64,000 nt of DNA from an uncultured Lachnospiraceae bacterium. Its GTDB lineage: Bacteria > Bacillota > Clostridia > Lachnospirales > Lachnospiraceae. How positions within the stretch are numbered: position 1 is the first letter of the stretch; each line of letters opens with the position of its first letter. This document shows, piece after piece, positions 24,814 through 33,435 of this stretch. The stretch is from assembly GCA_934317005.1 (NCBI GenBank), contig CAKREB010000018.1, positions 1 through 64,000 of the forward strand, read 5' to 3'. The notes beneath the pieces are model-generated. The model ran no database searches. It was not told the origin of the DNA and worked only from the letters and a program-made list of their open reading frames with translations. The position numbers were made by a program, and so were the translations under genes.

Positions 24814-25791
24814 ATGACAATCGAAACTGCTTATAAAATTCTCGGAATCGATTCTAATACAAAGGAAAAAGAAATCAAAAAAAGATACCGCCAGCTGATG
24901 CATCATGTTCATCCCGATACAGACGCATTTGATACAGAGGATTACGAATATACCGCGCAGGAAATCAACGAAGCATATTCTTTTCTCTGTAAATATGAAG
25001 CTGAAGCCGGAAGTTCTTTTTCTTCGGATGCCGCTTTCCAAGCACACCATCAATCAGACAGAAAATCACAGAAAAATCAGTCAAAATGGAACGCCTCCGT
25101 TAATGGCAATGCTTATACGGAACGCAACGTATATCATTATGTAGAAGATTTTGACGGAGAAATTATTGGTGTTTTTGTTGTCGATACCGGAAAATATATC
25201 TGGAATACGAATGAGGATTTCCCACTCTTTTTAAAAAGCATGTTCGAATGCAGCAAAAGACTTTTAGATCAACTGGAAGAAGCCGTTGGAAAAACCGTTT
25301 CTGCTTCCAGACGGCTACAAACTCAGGCAGAATTGACCTACCTGCTATCCCAGCAATTTATTGATGCTACTGCAACACTACAAACTCTGCTTACACCAAT
25401 TTCTGATGCAGACAGTTCCTTTAGCATTTATTATATTCCTTCGATGCTGGAGCTTTCCTCTGTCACCACGATACATACAGGCATGACATTATATCCTGCT
25501 TATCTGGAAAAGCACCGGCTTTTTTTGAAAAACAAAGCCGGACAGGAGGCTGGATATGTTTCTTTCAGGGATGACAGACTCTATTATATTATTATCCCGC
25601 TTTTGGAACAGAAGCGGGCACAGATCAAAGTTGAAGTATCCCAAAAACAGGACAAAGCAGACACGCGCAGAAAGAACGCGTATAAAAATTTAGACCTTTG
25701 GATTAAGATACCTAAAAAGCATGCCGGTACTTTCCCGGAAAATATTAATTTACAGATAAAAACTTTACTAAAACAATATTTTGTTTCATAA
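24814..25791 (+). CDS. J-domain protein
   Basis: This 325-residue protein has an N-terminal J domain at about 1-65: AYKILGID, KKRYRQLMHHVHPDTD with the HPD tripeptide that stimulates Hsp70 ATPase, and QEINEAYSFL. The rest (70-325) has no Gly/Phe or zinc region and matches nothing I recognise, so it is not DnaJ itself but a specialised co-chaperone. GAGG 9 nt upstream supports the ATG at 24814. No partner gene is nearby. Confidence 0.8.
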   Translation: MTIETAYKILGIDSNTKEKEIKKRYRQLMHHVHPDTDAFDTEDYEYTAQEINEAYSFLCKYEAEAGSSFSSDAAFQAHHQSDRKSQKNQSKWNASVNGNAYTERNVYHYVEDFDGEIIGVFVVDTGKYIWNTNEDFPLFLKSMFECSKRLLDQLEEAVGKTVSASRRLQTQAELTYLLSQQFIDATATLQTLLTPISDADSSFSIYYIPSMLELSSVTTIHTGMTLYPAYLEKHRLFLKNKAGQEAGYVSFRDDRLYYIIIPLLEQKRAQIKVEVSQKQDKADTRRKNAYKNLDLWIKIPKKHAGTFPENINLQIKTLLKQYFVS

Positions 25792-25798
25792 ATCAAAT

Positions 25799-25827
25799 GT
25801 CCCGCTATAACCAGCGGGACATGACAT
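25799..25827 (+). terminator. Hairpin after the J-domain gene
   Basis: ATGTCCCGCT-ATAACC-AGCGGGACAT is a perfect 10-bp stem 6 nt past the stop. No U-tract follows, so termination is plausible but not certain. Confidence 0.5.
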
Positions 25828-25857
25828 CATCGGGTCGCAGACTGCAAGAAGCTCTAT

Positions 25858-26022
25858 TTATTTTTCCCAAACTTCTTCTGCAATCTCTTCGTTTATAACC
25901 TTATCAAGTTCATCCTTACTGATTTTTTTATCCTGATATGCTGTCTTTGCATCCTTAATTGCCTGCGGTCTTAAAAAACTTCCCACAAAATCATATCGAA
26001 AAAGTGTCTGTAATTTACTCAT
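25858..26022 (-). pseudogene. MetE-like N-terminal stub
   Basis: This 54-residue frame begins MSKLQTLFRYDFVGSFLRP, followed by an AIKDAK helix. That is the start of the vitamin B12-independent methionine synthase-like family (FRxDxVGSFLRPxxL). It then stops after EEVWEK, so the barrel and the zinc site are absent. The SD (GGAGG) is intact, and the stub may still be translated. It is most simply the remains of a deleted gene of about 370 residues; a free-standing small protein is less likely. Confidence 0.7.
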
Positions 26023-26254
26023 TTTAATCCTCCGTTCTTTGACTATCTTTTTCACCTTATTTCTTATCTGCTGTACCGGTTTTACTTCAAAAAAATAAAA
26101 TGATAAATCCTATTATAATGTGCAGAAGCAATATTGCAAAATACACAAAAAGGCAGGTTGTCCATAGCTTTAAGCTATTGCAAACCTATAAAGAGAACAT
26201 CCTCACGAAGCATTCTAAATTTGTAGAAAACAGAAAGTTTCCTATAAACTCAAA

Positions 26255-26293
26255 AAACGGCTATTCTTCGCTAGGAAAAATAGCCGTTTTCAT
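26255..26293 (-). terminator. Terminator of pckA
   Basis: On the minus strand AAAACGGCTATT and AATAGCCGTTTTTT form a stem 43 nt past the pckA stop, ending in a T-run. Confidence 0.75.
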
Positions 26294-26335
26294 TATTCAA
26301 AATCTAAAAATATATGATTTCTTTTTTGCTCTCAA

Positions 26336-27940
26336 TTACATCTGAGGACCAGCAGAAACTAATGCCTTACCTGCATCATTTCCTTCATACTTCGCAAAAT
26401 TCTTAATGAATCTGCCAGCAAGATCTTTTGCTTTCTCTTCCCACTCAGAAGCATTTGCATATGTGTCACGTGGGTCAAGAATTGCTGAATCAACACCTGG
26501 AAGCTCTGTAGGAACTTCGAAGTTGAAGTATGGAATTGTCTTTGTAGGAGCGCTCTTGATATCTCCGCTTAAGATAGCATCGATGATTCCACGAGTATCT
26601 TTGATAGAGATACGCTTTCCAGTACCATTCCATCCTGTATTTACAAGATAAGCCTTAGCTCCGCTCTTCTCCATCTTCTTAACAAGCTCTTCAGCATATT
26701 TTGTAGGATGAAGCTCAAGGAATGCCTGTCCGAAGCAAGCTGAGAATGTAGGTGTTGGCTCTGTGATTCCACGCTCTGTACCAGCAAGCTTTGCTGTAAA
26801 TCCTGATAAGAAGTAGTACTGTGTCTGCTCAGGAGTAAGTACAGATACTGGAGGAAGTACGCCAAATGCATCTGCTGATAAGAAGATTACATTCTTTGCT
26901 GCTGGAGCAGAAGAGATTGGGCGAACAATGTTCTTGATGTGGTCGATTGGGTAAGATACACGAGTATTCTCTGTTGTGCTCTTATCGTCGAAGTCAATCT
27001 TACCATCTGCAGCAACTGTAACGTTCTCAAGAAGAGCGTCACGCTTGATTGCATTGTAGATATCTGGCTCAGATTCTTTGTCAAGATTGATAACCTTAGC
27101 GTAGCATCCACCTTCGAAGTTGAATACACCGTTGTCATCCCAACCATGCTCGTCATCACCGATCAGGAGACGCTTAGGATCTGTAGAAAGTGTTGTCTTA
27201 CCTGTTCCTGAAAGACCGAAGAAGATTGCTGTGTTCTCACCGTTCATATCTGTGTTAGCTGAGCAGTGCATAGAAGCCATGCCCTTCAATGGTAAGAAGT
27301 AGTTCATCATAGAGAACATACCTTTCTTCATCTCTCCGCCGTACCATGTATTAACGATAACCTGCTCACGGCTTGTAATGTTGAACATTACAGCTGTCTC
27401 AGAGTTTAATCCTAATTCTTTGTAGTTCTCAACCTTTGCCTTAGAAGCATTGTAAACAACGAAGTCTGGCTCGAAGTCTTTTAATTCTTCTTCCGTTGGC
27501 TTGATGAACATATTTGTTACAAAATGAGCCTGCCAAGCAACTTCAACGATGAAACGGATTGCCATACGTGTATCTTTGTTTGCACCGCAGAATGCATCCA
27601 CAACATAAAGTCTCTTGTTAGAAAGCTCTTTGATAGCTAAATCCTTTACAGATTTCCAAGCTTCCTGTGAAGCTGGATGGTTATCATTCTTGTACTCATC
27701 TGATGTCCACCATACTGTGTCTTTTGAGTTCTCATCCATAACGATAAATTTATCTTTAGGAGAACGTCCTGTGTAGATACCTGTCATAACGTTTACGGCA
27801 CCAAGTTCGCTGACCTGACCTTTTTCATAACCTTCCAGCTCTGGTTTTGTCTCTTCTTCGAATAATACATCGTAAGAAGGGTTGTAAACAACTTCTGTTG
27901 TTCCAGTAATGCCATACTTGCTCAAATCAATTTTTGCCAT
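26336..27940 (-). CDS. pckA: Phosphoenolpyruvate carboxykinase (ATP)
   Basis: This 534-residue enzyme interconverts oxaloacetate + ATP and PEP + CO2 + ADP. In gut clostridia it usually fixes CO2 during fermentation. The kinase P-loop is GLSGTGKTTLS and the metal site is in WYGGEMKKGMFS and HCSANTDMNG; RFIVEVAWQAHF and TGRSPKDKF are family hallmarks. The ATG at 27940 has GAGGTAATTAAA before it; the longer frame to 28045 is leader. It stands alone with its own promoter and terminator. Codon use is strongly biased, as expected for high expression. Confidence 0.97.
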   Translation of the reverse strand: MAKIDLSKYGITGTTEVVYNPSYDVLFEEETKPELEGYEKGQVSELGAVNVMTGIYTGRSPKDKFIVMDENSKDTVWWTSDEYKNDNHPASQEAWKSVKDLAIKELSNKRLYVVDAFCGANKDTRMAIRFIVEVAWQAHFVTNMFIKPTEEELKDFEPDFVVYNASKAKVENYKELGLNSETAVMFNITSREQVIVNTWYGGEMKKGMFSMMNYFLPLKGMASMHCSANTDMNGENTAIFFGLSGTGKTTLSTDPKRLLIGDDEHGWDDNGVFNFEGGCYAKVINLDKESEPDIYNAIKRDALLENVTVAADGKIDFDDKSTTENTRVSYPIDHIKNIVRPISSAPAAKNVIFLSADAFGVLPPVSVLTPEQTQYYFLSGFTAKLAGTERGITEPTPTFSACFGQAFLELHPTKYAEELVKKMEKSGAKAYLVNTGWNGTGKRISIKDTRGIIDAILSGDIKSAPTKTIPYFNFEVPTELPGVDSAILDPRDTYANASEWEEKAKDLAGRFIKNFAKYEGNDAGKALVSAGPQM

Positions 27941-28083
27941 TTTAATTACCTCTTTTCTTTCGGTGTTGTGATATATATATGACAATCTGTCGCTACGTGT
28001 AAACGTGAGCAGCTGCAATCTGCCCTGACAGACTGTACTATACATGACTGGAAAGTGATTTTCACCAACTTTCTCTATCTTAA

Positions 28084-28111
28084 TTATATATATCTTGTCC
28101 GTAAAATCAAT
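28084..28111 (-). promoter_or_regulatory. Putative sigma-A promoter of pckA
   Basis: On the minus strand TTGATT, a 16-nt spacer and TATAAT lie about 145 nt upstream of the pckA ATG. The leader in between has several short dyads (27980-28030). Confidence 0.45.
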
Positions 28112-28196
28112 AATAAATCGAAAATTTTAAACAAAATAGAAATAAATTTTTCATTAAATTTTTCTATCGCATCTGCAAACCCCTCTGAAACATTCC

Positions 28197-29873
28197 TTAA
28201 GCCTGCGTACTTTTCATCTTTGTGATCATCCATTTTCCATTGATATGCTCACAGGTATAGCAATATTGCTGGCTAACGATCCTCGCCTTTGCATCTGCAT
28301 AAGACACTCTTATTTTTTCATTGGAATAGATTGCCATCTGAACCTCTGTCACTCCCTCGACAGAAGTCACCTCAGATACCTTTGCCTTTTCGCGGATACC
28401 CCTCGCATAGTAGTTTTTTGCCAATGCACTCTGCTCTTGATATGCTTGACTGCCAGGCAACAATACTTTACTTAGTTTTTTCGTTTTTCCGGTATTGACA
28501 GCCTCCGTAAAGAGAAGTACATATTCCTGAAACACTTCCTTACATGCCTCCATCTGTTCAGTCGAAGGAGTTATATTCTCCGTGCCCGTGGCTATTGGTG
28601 CTTTCCCCTGTACCTCCAAAACATTTCCAGTCGTATGATTTGAAGCTGACAGCTGCCAAAGTCCCTGCATCCACTGTAGATTACTTCCTACTCCGTACTG
28701 CTCAAGAATATTTTTCTCATTTTGTGCCGTAACACCAACAGATGATACCTTCTGCACTTTAGTGTTACTTTGCAGCTGCGTGCTGTCTGACTTCTGGCTT
28801 CGCACTGCTAATCCGGTTCCACTGGTTACACCAAAACCCGCTATCGCAATGACAGCTGCCAGAAGCACAACTGCCGCAGAATGCTTTTTTCTGCTGCCAA
28901 TTGCCCGTATGCGACGTTCCATTTCCCTTCCACGCCGGCTCATCGGCATCATGGCATAGCGAAATTCTCCAAAATGTCTTTCCCCCGCCAGCCGGATCAA
29001 AAGTCTTCCGTAATCAAAACGCTTTTCTTTGCCCAGTATTTTAATAACGGACTCATCACAATACAGCTCTGCATCCTTCTTAGCACAGGACACGGCAATC
29101 CATAAGAACGGATCAAACCAGTATACAGATACTAAAAGAATGCGAAGCACTGCCCATATATGATCCTTATGCTTATAATGAACCCATTCATGCGTAATGA
29201 TCTGTTCTAAAGCTTCTACACTCATTTCCCCCTTCGTAGATAATATATCTTCCGGAAGATATATCGCCGGGCAGAACACACCATACAGACACGGACTTTT
29301 TAGCATGGGTACTGTATAGACCGGAATTTTCCCCTTTTTTCCATAAAACACCCTTGTCTTTTTGAAATGCCAAAGCAATCTCCCATTTGACACTACAAAA
29401 ACCGCTGCCAGTCCTACAGCTACGCTGCCCCAGATTGTTGTAAAAATCTGTTTCCACCGAAGCTGTGTAATCCATGCTCTGAGTTGTTCAGATCTTCCTG
29501 TCTTTTTCCTGCTAACCTTCGCCTGGGAAGCAGAATCCGTCAAATGCTTCTGCTGATACCTTTGTGAAATTTTACTAGAAATATCTACATCCGTGACACG
29601 CCGAAACGTACTCTGGCCGAGTTCCTTCCCGACTGCATCCTGCCTCTGTGCATCTGTCTGTTGTTCCCATGCTGTTATCTCGCTGTAAACCGCATTGCCA
29701 ATGCTAAACGGCATAGAAATAACGTGAACCGGCACCAAAAAACGTAACAATACAACGCTCCAAAATGCACAGATCACACCATAACGAATCTTTCCCATGA
29801 AAGCCTGTCTGATTCCCAATATGCATAGCACAAACAAAGACGACTCTATCATCCACACAATCAAATTCGTCAT
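28197..29873 (-). CDS. BlaR1/MecR1-like M56 sensor metalloprotease
   Basis: This 558-residue membrane protein belongs to the M56 family. TM helices lie at about 5-22, 32-55 and 145-165. The zinc protease site is HEWVH at 228-232 with a third ligand in DAELYCDE (about 269), and a fourth TM is at about 335-357. In BlaR1/MecR1 the outer domain is penicillin-binding-like. Here the roughly 200-residue outer part has no SxxK/KTG set and ends in an NTF2-like, tryptophan-poor domain, so the signal is probably not a beta-lactam. It follows a BlaI-type repressor gene and should trigger the cleavage of that repressor. Confidence 0.85.
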   Translation of the reverse strand: MTNLIVWMIESSLFVLCILGIRQAFMGKIRYGVICAFWSVVLLRFLVPVHVISMPFSIGNAVYSEITAWEQQTDAQRQDAVGKELGQSTFRRVTDVDISSKISQRYQQKHLTDSASQAKVSRKKTGRSEQLRAWITQLRWKQIFTTIWGSVAVGLAAVFVVSNGRLLWHFKKTRVFYGKKGKIPVYTVPMLKSPCLYGVFCPAIYLPEDILSTKGEMSVEALEQIITHEWVHYKHKDHIWAVLRILLVSVYWFDPFLWIAVSCAKKDAELYCDESVIKILGKEKRFDYGRLLIRLAGERHFGEFRYAMMPMSRRGREMERRIRAIGSRKKHSAAVVLLAAVIAIAGFGVTSGTGLAVRSQKSDSTQLQSNTKVQKVSSVGVTAQNEKNILEQYGVGSNLQWMQGLWQLSASNHTTGNVLEVQGKAPIATGTENITPSTEQMEACKEVFQEYVLLFTEAVNTGKTKKLSKVLLPGSQAYQEQSALAKNYYARGIREKAKVSEVTSVEGVTEVQMAIYSNEKIRVSYADAKARIVSQQYCYTCEHINGKWMITKMKSTQA

Positions 29874-29901
29874 TTCCCCCCTGCTTCCTTTCCCACGTAT
29901 C

Positions 29902-30291
29902 TTAATAATCAGCCTTATCTTCTGCTTCCTTCAAAATCTCCTGCAGCTCCTGAATATCCTTCCTTGACAGATTATTTTGATCCACCAGCGCACTCATCAT
30001 CATTCCGATACTTCCATCATAAATGCGCTGCAAAAAATCTCTTGTCTCCTGAACAACGACGTCCTCTTTTTTCACCTTTGGGAAAAAATATTTTGTCTTT
30101 CCGTTTTCCTTATATCCGATTAATTTCTTTTCTGTCATACGGCGTACCATCGTTGCACAGGTACTTTTGCTCCAGCCTACGCTTTCTGCCAGTAAGGGAA
30201 CTAACTGCATCAGAGTACGTGGACTCTCCTCCCACAGACAATTCATAACGTACCATTCTTTATTTGTTACCCGAACTTCCTCTTTCACCAT
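29902..30291 (-). CDS. BlaI/MecI-type repressor
   Basis: This repressor of about 129 residues has a winged helix at about 5-75 (VTNKEWYVMNCLWE, TLMQLVPLLAE, WSKSTCATMVRRMTEKKLIGYKE in pieces), an FFPKV strand and a C-terminal dimerisation helix rich in Glu/Lys. Such proteins bind dyads as dimers and are inactivated by proteolysis through the partner BlaR1. An ATG at 30291 next to GAGGAGG is preferred; the frame is open to 30342 but has no SD there. Its promoter is divergent from that of the O-acetyltransferase pair. Confidence 0.88.
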   Translation of the reverse strand: MVKEEVRVTNKEWYVMNCLWEESPRTLMQLVPLLAESVGWSKSTCATMVRRMTEKKLIGYKENGKTKYFFPKVKKEDVVVQETRDFLQRIYDGSIGMMMSALVDQNNLSRKDIQELQEILKEAEDKADY

Positions 30292-30407
30292 AGCCTCCTC
30301 ACTGTATCCAAGCCCCCCCAAAAAAGATACCGTCTGATTCATTTCTGCATAAAAACAATTGACAAAGCAGGAATCTGTCCTGCCTTTACTTATTTTCTTT
30401 GTGGCTC

Positions 30408-30436
30408 ATTATAGGCTTGTTGGTTTAAAATGTCAA
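30408..30436 (-). promoter_or_regulatory. Sigma-A promoter of the blaI-blaR1 pair
   Basis: On the minus strand TTGACA (rc 30431-30436), a 17-nt spacer and TATAAT (rc 30408-30413) are a consensus promoter about 117 nt upstream of the repressor ATG. Confidence 0.75.
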
Positions 30437-30464
30437 CTTTTTTCAAAAATGTGGTTGACATTTT
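30427..30464. promoter_or_regulatory. Candidate BlaI-type operator dyad between divergent promoters
   Basis: AAAATGTCAAC (30427-30437) and GTTGACATTTT (30454-30464) form a perfect 11-bp inverted repeat, extended by T(T/C)TA on the outside. Six bases of each arm are the -35 hexamers of the two divergent promoters. The conserved outer AAAA/TTTT and inner C/G are beyond what the promoters need. Confidence 0.55.
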
Positions 30465-30483
30465 AGACCTCGCATTGTATATT
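30455..30483 (+). promoter_or_regulatory. Sigma-A promoter of the acyltransferase-SGNH pair
   Basis: TTGACA (30455-30460), a 17-nt spacer and TATATT (30478-30483) drive the plus strand, about 140 nt before the acyltransferase ATG. The -35 shares the dyad with the blaI promoter. Confidence 0.7.
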
Positions 30484-30623
30484 TGGTTTACAAAGTAAAA
30501 CAAATGTGTATCTGATGCTCGTCCATCTCCATTTGTCCCTGTCTTTTTTGCTATGCGCACCCGGCAAAAACAGATAAAATTACGAATGATACAACACAAG
30601 CGTGCGTAGAAATGAGGGCTGTC

Positions 30624-31736
30624 ATGAAAAATACAAATGCACAACAAAGAAATAGCTTAAATGCCTTGCGGGGCATTGGTATTACCGGCATTTTCTTCTA
30701 TCACCTGTGCCCCTCTTTTGTCCCCGGAGGTTTTCTTGGGGTTCCATTATTTTTTGTTCTTTCCGGCTACTTTATGTTCCTGACAAGCGAACGAAGCTGG
30801 AATAATCATACATTTCATATTGGAAGATACTATCAGAAGCGGTTTCTAAAAATATATCCATCGCTCATCACAATGGTGCTTTTGGTCTGCTGCTATATGA
30901 CTCTGTCAAATGACCAGCAAATGATCGGTATCCGCTCCGAAATCGCCGGTATCTTTCTCGGTTACAACAACTGGTGGCAGATTGCGCAGCATGCCTCCTA
31001 CTTTTCAAGACTTTCTAACACGTCTTGTTTTACCCATCTGTGGTTTCTCAGTATGGAAATACAGTTTTATCTGTTGTGGCCATTTTTGTTTTTACTATAT
31101 AAAAAGATAGAATGTAACCACGTTCTATCCGCATACCTCCATGTTCCAAGCAAGTTCCTATATCATAGCGGGCAAGAATGTAAGAACACGGCATCTGCCG
31201 GAACCACAAAGCTATACTATGGCTTTCTCGTCCTTGCCATAGTATCCCTTGTTCGGATGCTTTACCTATATGTGCCCGGCAAAGACCCGTCCAGAGTATA
31301 TTACGGCACCGACACCATGAGCTTTTGCATTTTGATCGGTATTTTTGTCGCTGCATACCAGACACATCATACTACCTGTCCTACGCAGTGTCATGCTCAG
31401 GCCAAAAATGCAAATGTTATTATCCTGCAAAACAACAGCAGTACATATGATTTTCCGGTTCTTTCTTTAAGAAAGCTTTATGAAATCCTTGCACTTTCTG
31501 TTCTGCTGATTGGTATTTTGTTTGCGACTATACATGGAACCATGCCTTTCCTGTATCAGGGTGGTATGTTTTTACTGTGCCTGTTTTATGGTGCTTTGAT
31601 CCTTTTGATAAACCGCTATAAAACCAGTCTTTCCACAAACCCGATCGTGGCAGCATTTGCCTGGCTCGGCAGACACAGCTATGAAATTTATTTATGGCAC
31701 TATCCAATCATTATACTTGTCGCAAACTCGTTATAG
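30624..31736 (+). CDS. Acyltransferase-3 membrane protein (split OatA, membrane half)
   Basis: This 370-residue membrane protein is a full acyltransferase-3 domain: LNALRGIGITGIFFYH, VPGGFLGVPLFFVLSGYF, FTHLWFLSMEIQFYLLWPF and a C-terminal HSYEIYLWHYPII. It has about ten TM helices and no extracellular esterase domain. It is a paralogue of the N-terminal part of the OatA-like protein at 7580-9427. The missing SGNH domain is encoded by the next gene 28 nt downstream, so the two probably act together to O-acetylate peptidoglycan or another envelope glycan. GAGGG before 30624 supports the start. Confidence 0.85.
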   Translation: MKNTNAQQRNSLNALRGIGITGIFFYHLCPSFVPGGFLGVPLFFVLSGYFMFLTSERSWNNHTFHIGRYYQKRFLKIYPSLITMVLLVCCYMTLSNDQQMIGIRSEIAGIFLGYNNWWQIAQHASYFSRLSNTSCFTHLWFLSMEIQFYLLWPFLFLLYKKIECNHVLSAYLHVPSKFLYHSGQECKNTASAGTTKLYYGFLVLAIVSLVRMLYLYVPGKDPSRVYYGTDTMSFCILIGIFVAAYQTHHTTCPTQCHAQAKNANVIILQNNSSTYDFPVLSLRKLYEILALSVLLIGILFATIHGTMPFLYQGGMFLLCLFYGALILLINRYKTSLSTNPIVAAFAWLGRHSYEIYLWHYPIIILVANSL

Positions 31737-31764
31737 AAAAATATACATAGAAATGAGGGATTTT

Positions 31765-32493
31765 ATGAAAACAACAAAGAATTCAAGAAAACAGCCGGTA
31801 ATTCACTATTTACACAGCATGGGCATTGTGACGCTGGTCAGCTGCATGCTGATTGGTGCATATGGCATCATCAAGGCACCTGCTTCCGACCAAAAAGAGC
31901 TTGAGCAGGAATTGACCAAAAACGAACAGCTTTTGCAGCGCGAAGAAGCCACAAAAACTTTTTCTCCAACTACAGCACCACTTACCAAAGTTTCAAAAAA
32001 GCAGGGTGCAAAGAAGAAAAACGTACCAAAAAAGACCATTACAGTCATTGGAGATTCTGTTTTTCTAGGTGCTTCCCCTGCCTTTAAAAAACTATATAAA
32101 AATGCTATTATCGATGCCAAAGTTTCCCGTCAGGTATGTCAGGCACTCGATATCGCCAAAGCCTTGAACAAGCAAGGCAAGCTTGGCAATACCGTTATCA
32201 TCGCTCTGGGCACAAACGGAAACTTCAACTCCAAAGTCGGACAGTCTTTGATCCGCTACCTCGGCAAAAAAAGAACTGTCTACTGGGTTCTTGCCTATGG
32301 CAAACACTTAGATATCCAAAAAGCCGTCAACCAGACGATACAGCGTGTTGCAAAAGCCAATAAAAATGTTCATCTGATTCCGTGGGACGAAGAAGCCCCA
32401 AAGCATTCAAGCTGGTTTTATCAGGATGGCATTCACTTAAATGCCACCGGACAAAAGGGATATGCTAAGTTTATCAAAAAATGTCTGAGCTAA
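31765..32493 (+). CDS. Membrane-anchored SGNH acetyltransferase/esterase (split OatA, outer half)
   Basis: This 242-residue protein has one N-terminal TM helix (IVTLVSCMLIGAYGII), a Lys-rich linker and an SGNH domain with IGDSVFLGA (Ser) and QDGIHL (Asp-His). It is clearly homologous to the C-terminal domain of the fused OatA at 7580-9427: both share IDAKVSRQV and ALGTNG. It probably receives acetyl groups from the acyltransferase encoded just before and places them on the glycan. GAGGG lies 7 nt before the ATG at 31765. Confidence 0.85.
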   Translation: MKTTKNSRKQPVIHYLHSMGIVTLVSCMLIGAYGIIKAPASDQKELEQELTKNEQLLQREEATKTFSPTTAPLTKVSKKQGAKKKNVPKKTITVIGDSVFLGASPAFKKLYKNAIIDAKVSRQVCQALDIAKALNKQGKLGNTVIIALGTNGNFNSKVGQSLIRYLGKKRTVYWVLAYGKHLDIQKAVNQTIQRVAKANKNVHLIPWDEEAPKHSSWFYQDGIHLNATGQKGYAKFIKKCLS

Positions 32494-32507
32494 TCCTTTG
32501 CCACATC

Positions 32508-33194
32508 CTATCCGAAATATCCCTGTGACTGCTTATCACTTTCTTTTGCCTGACCATATGTTTTGTAATGCTCAATTACCTCTGCCATTTGCTCATCTGT
32601 CAAAACATTTGGTGTACCGATTGACATAGCGCGCCACTGAACCTGTGCACACCACTCACAAGTCATTGCGATTGCAAAAGCTTTTTCCAAAGAGTCCCCA
32701 TATGCTACCATACCATGATTTGCCATCAAAAGTGCCTTGCTGTCAGAAGCACGCAGACACTTACGAACCTGCTCGGCAAGCTCCGGTGTACCATAGGTTT
32801 CATAAGGTACTGTAGGAACCGTAGCTACCCCTGTATCGGCAATGGCATAATGTGTTGCCTTTAAATCCACTCCGGCACAAGCAAGTGTTGTACAATACAT
32901 GGAATGTGCGTGAACTACTGCACGGGCATCCGGCTTTTCCAGATAAAATGCTGCATGCAGACTGTGCTCGCTGGATGGTGTGCGCTTGCTGTCGATCACA
33001 TTTCCCTGCAGATCTAACACAACTACATCCTCTGCCGTTGTCTGCGCATACGGAATGCCGGATGGACTAATTGCCATATATCCTGTCTCCGGATCATAAA
33101 TACTGATATTTCCTGCTGTTCCAATCGTCAAACCTGATGAAATAAGCTTGTTTCCATAGTCTACGATTTTTTGTCTGATTTCTTGTAATAACAT
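32508..33194 (-). CDS. fucA: Class II aldolase, L-fuculose-phosphate aldolase-like
   Basis: This 228-residue protein belongs to the class II aldolase/adducin family. The zinc site is VVHAHSMY (H-x-H) plus the His in MANHGMVAYG; the catalytic Glu is in SSEHSLHAA. FucA splits L-fuculose-1-phosphate into DHAP and L-lactaldehyde in fucose or rhamnose-type sugar use; related enzymes act on ribulose-5-phosphate or methylthioribulose-phosphate. The ATG at 33194 has AAGGGGA upstream. No sugar kinase or isomerase lies nearby, so the exact substrate is not fixed. It converges with the SGNH gene. Confidence 0.85.
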   Translation of the reverse strand: MLLQEIRQKIVDYGNKLISSGLTIGTAGNISIYDPETGYMAISPSGIPYAQTTAEDVVVLDLQGNVIDSKRTPSSEHSLHAAFYLEKPDARAVVHAHSMYCTTLACAGVDLKATHYAIADTGVATVPTVPYETYGTPELAEQVRKCLRASDSKALLMANHGMVAYGDSLEKAFAIAMTCEWCAQVQWRAMSIGTPNVLTDEQMAEVIEHYKTYGQAKESDKQSQGYFG

Positions 33195-33435
33195 ACTGTC
33201 CCCTTTTCTGTGCACATTACCATTCACAGCAAAAATTGTGCTAAGTGCACGCAAACACAATTTTGCGACTGTAACCTGTAACTACTGTACATATCTTTCT
33301 GTAACTATTTCCGAAAGAATTGTCACTGTATTTTCTTTCTGTTTTGCAACCTTTTCTAGTAAAAAGTTGCCATTTCATTTTAACATACTTAAGAAAATTT
33401 CTCAATTCTTCTCTTCTTTACGCTTCCTTTTATTT

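Noticed and set aside
28197..30291. Classical beta-lactam resistance operon
   Set aside because: No beta-lactamase or PBP2a-type gene is present and the sensor lacks the penicillin-binding motifs.
30427..30464. BirA operator before blaI
   Set aside because: The TGTCAAC/GTTGACA arms resemble the bio site, but the inner CC/GG of BirA sites is missing and the similarity comes mostly from the two -35 hexamers.
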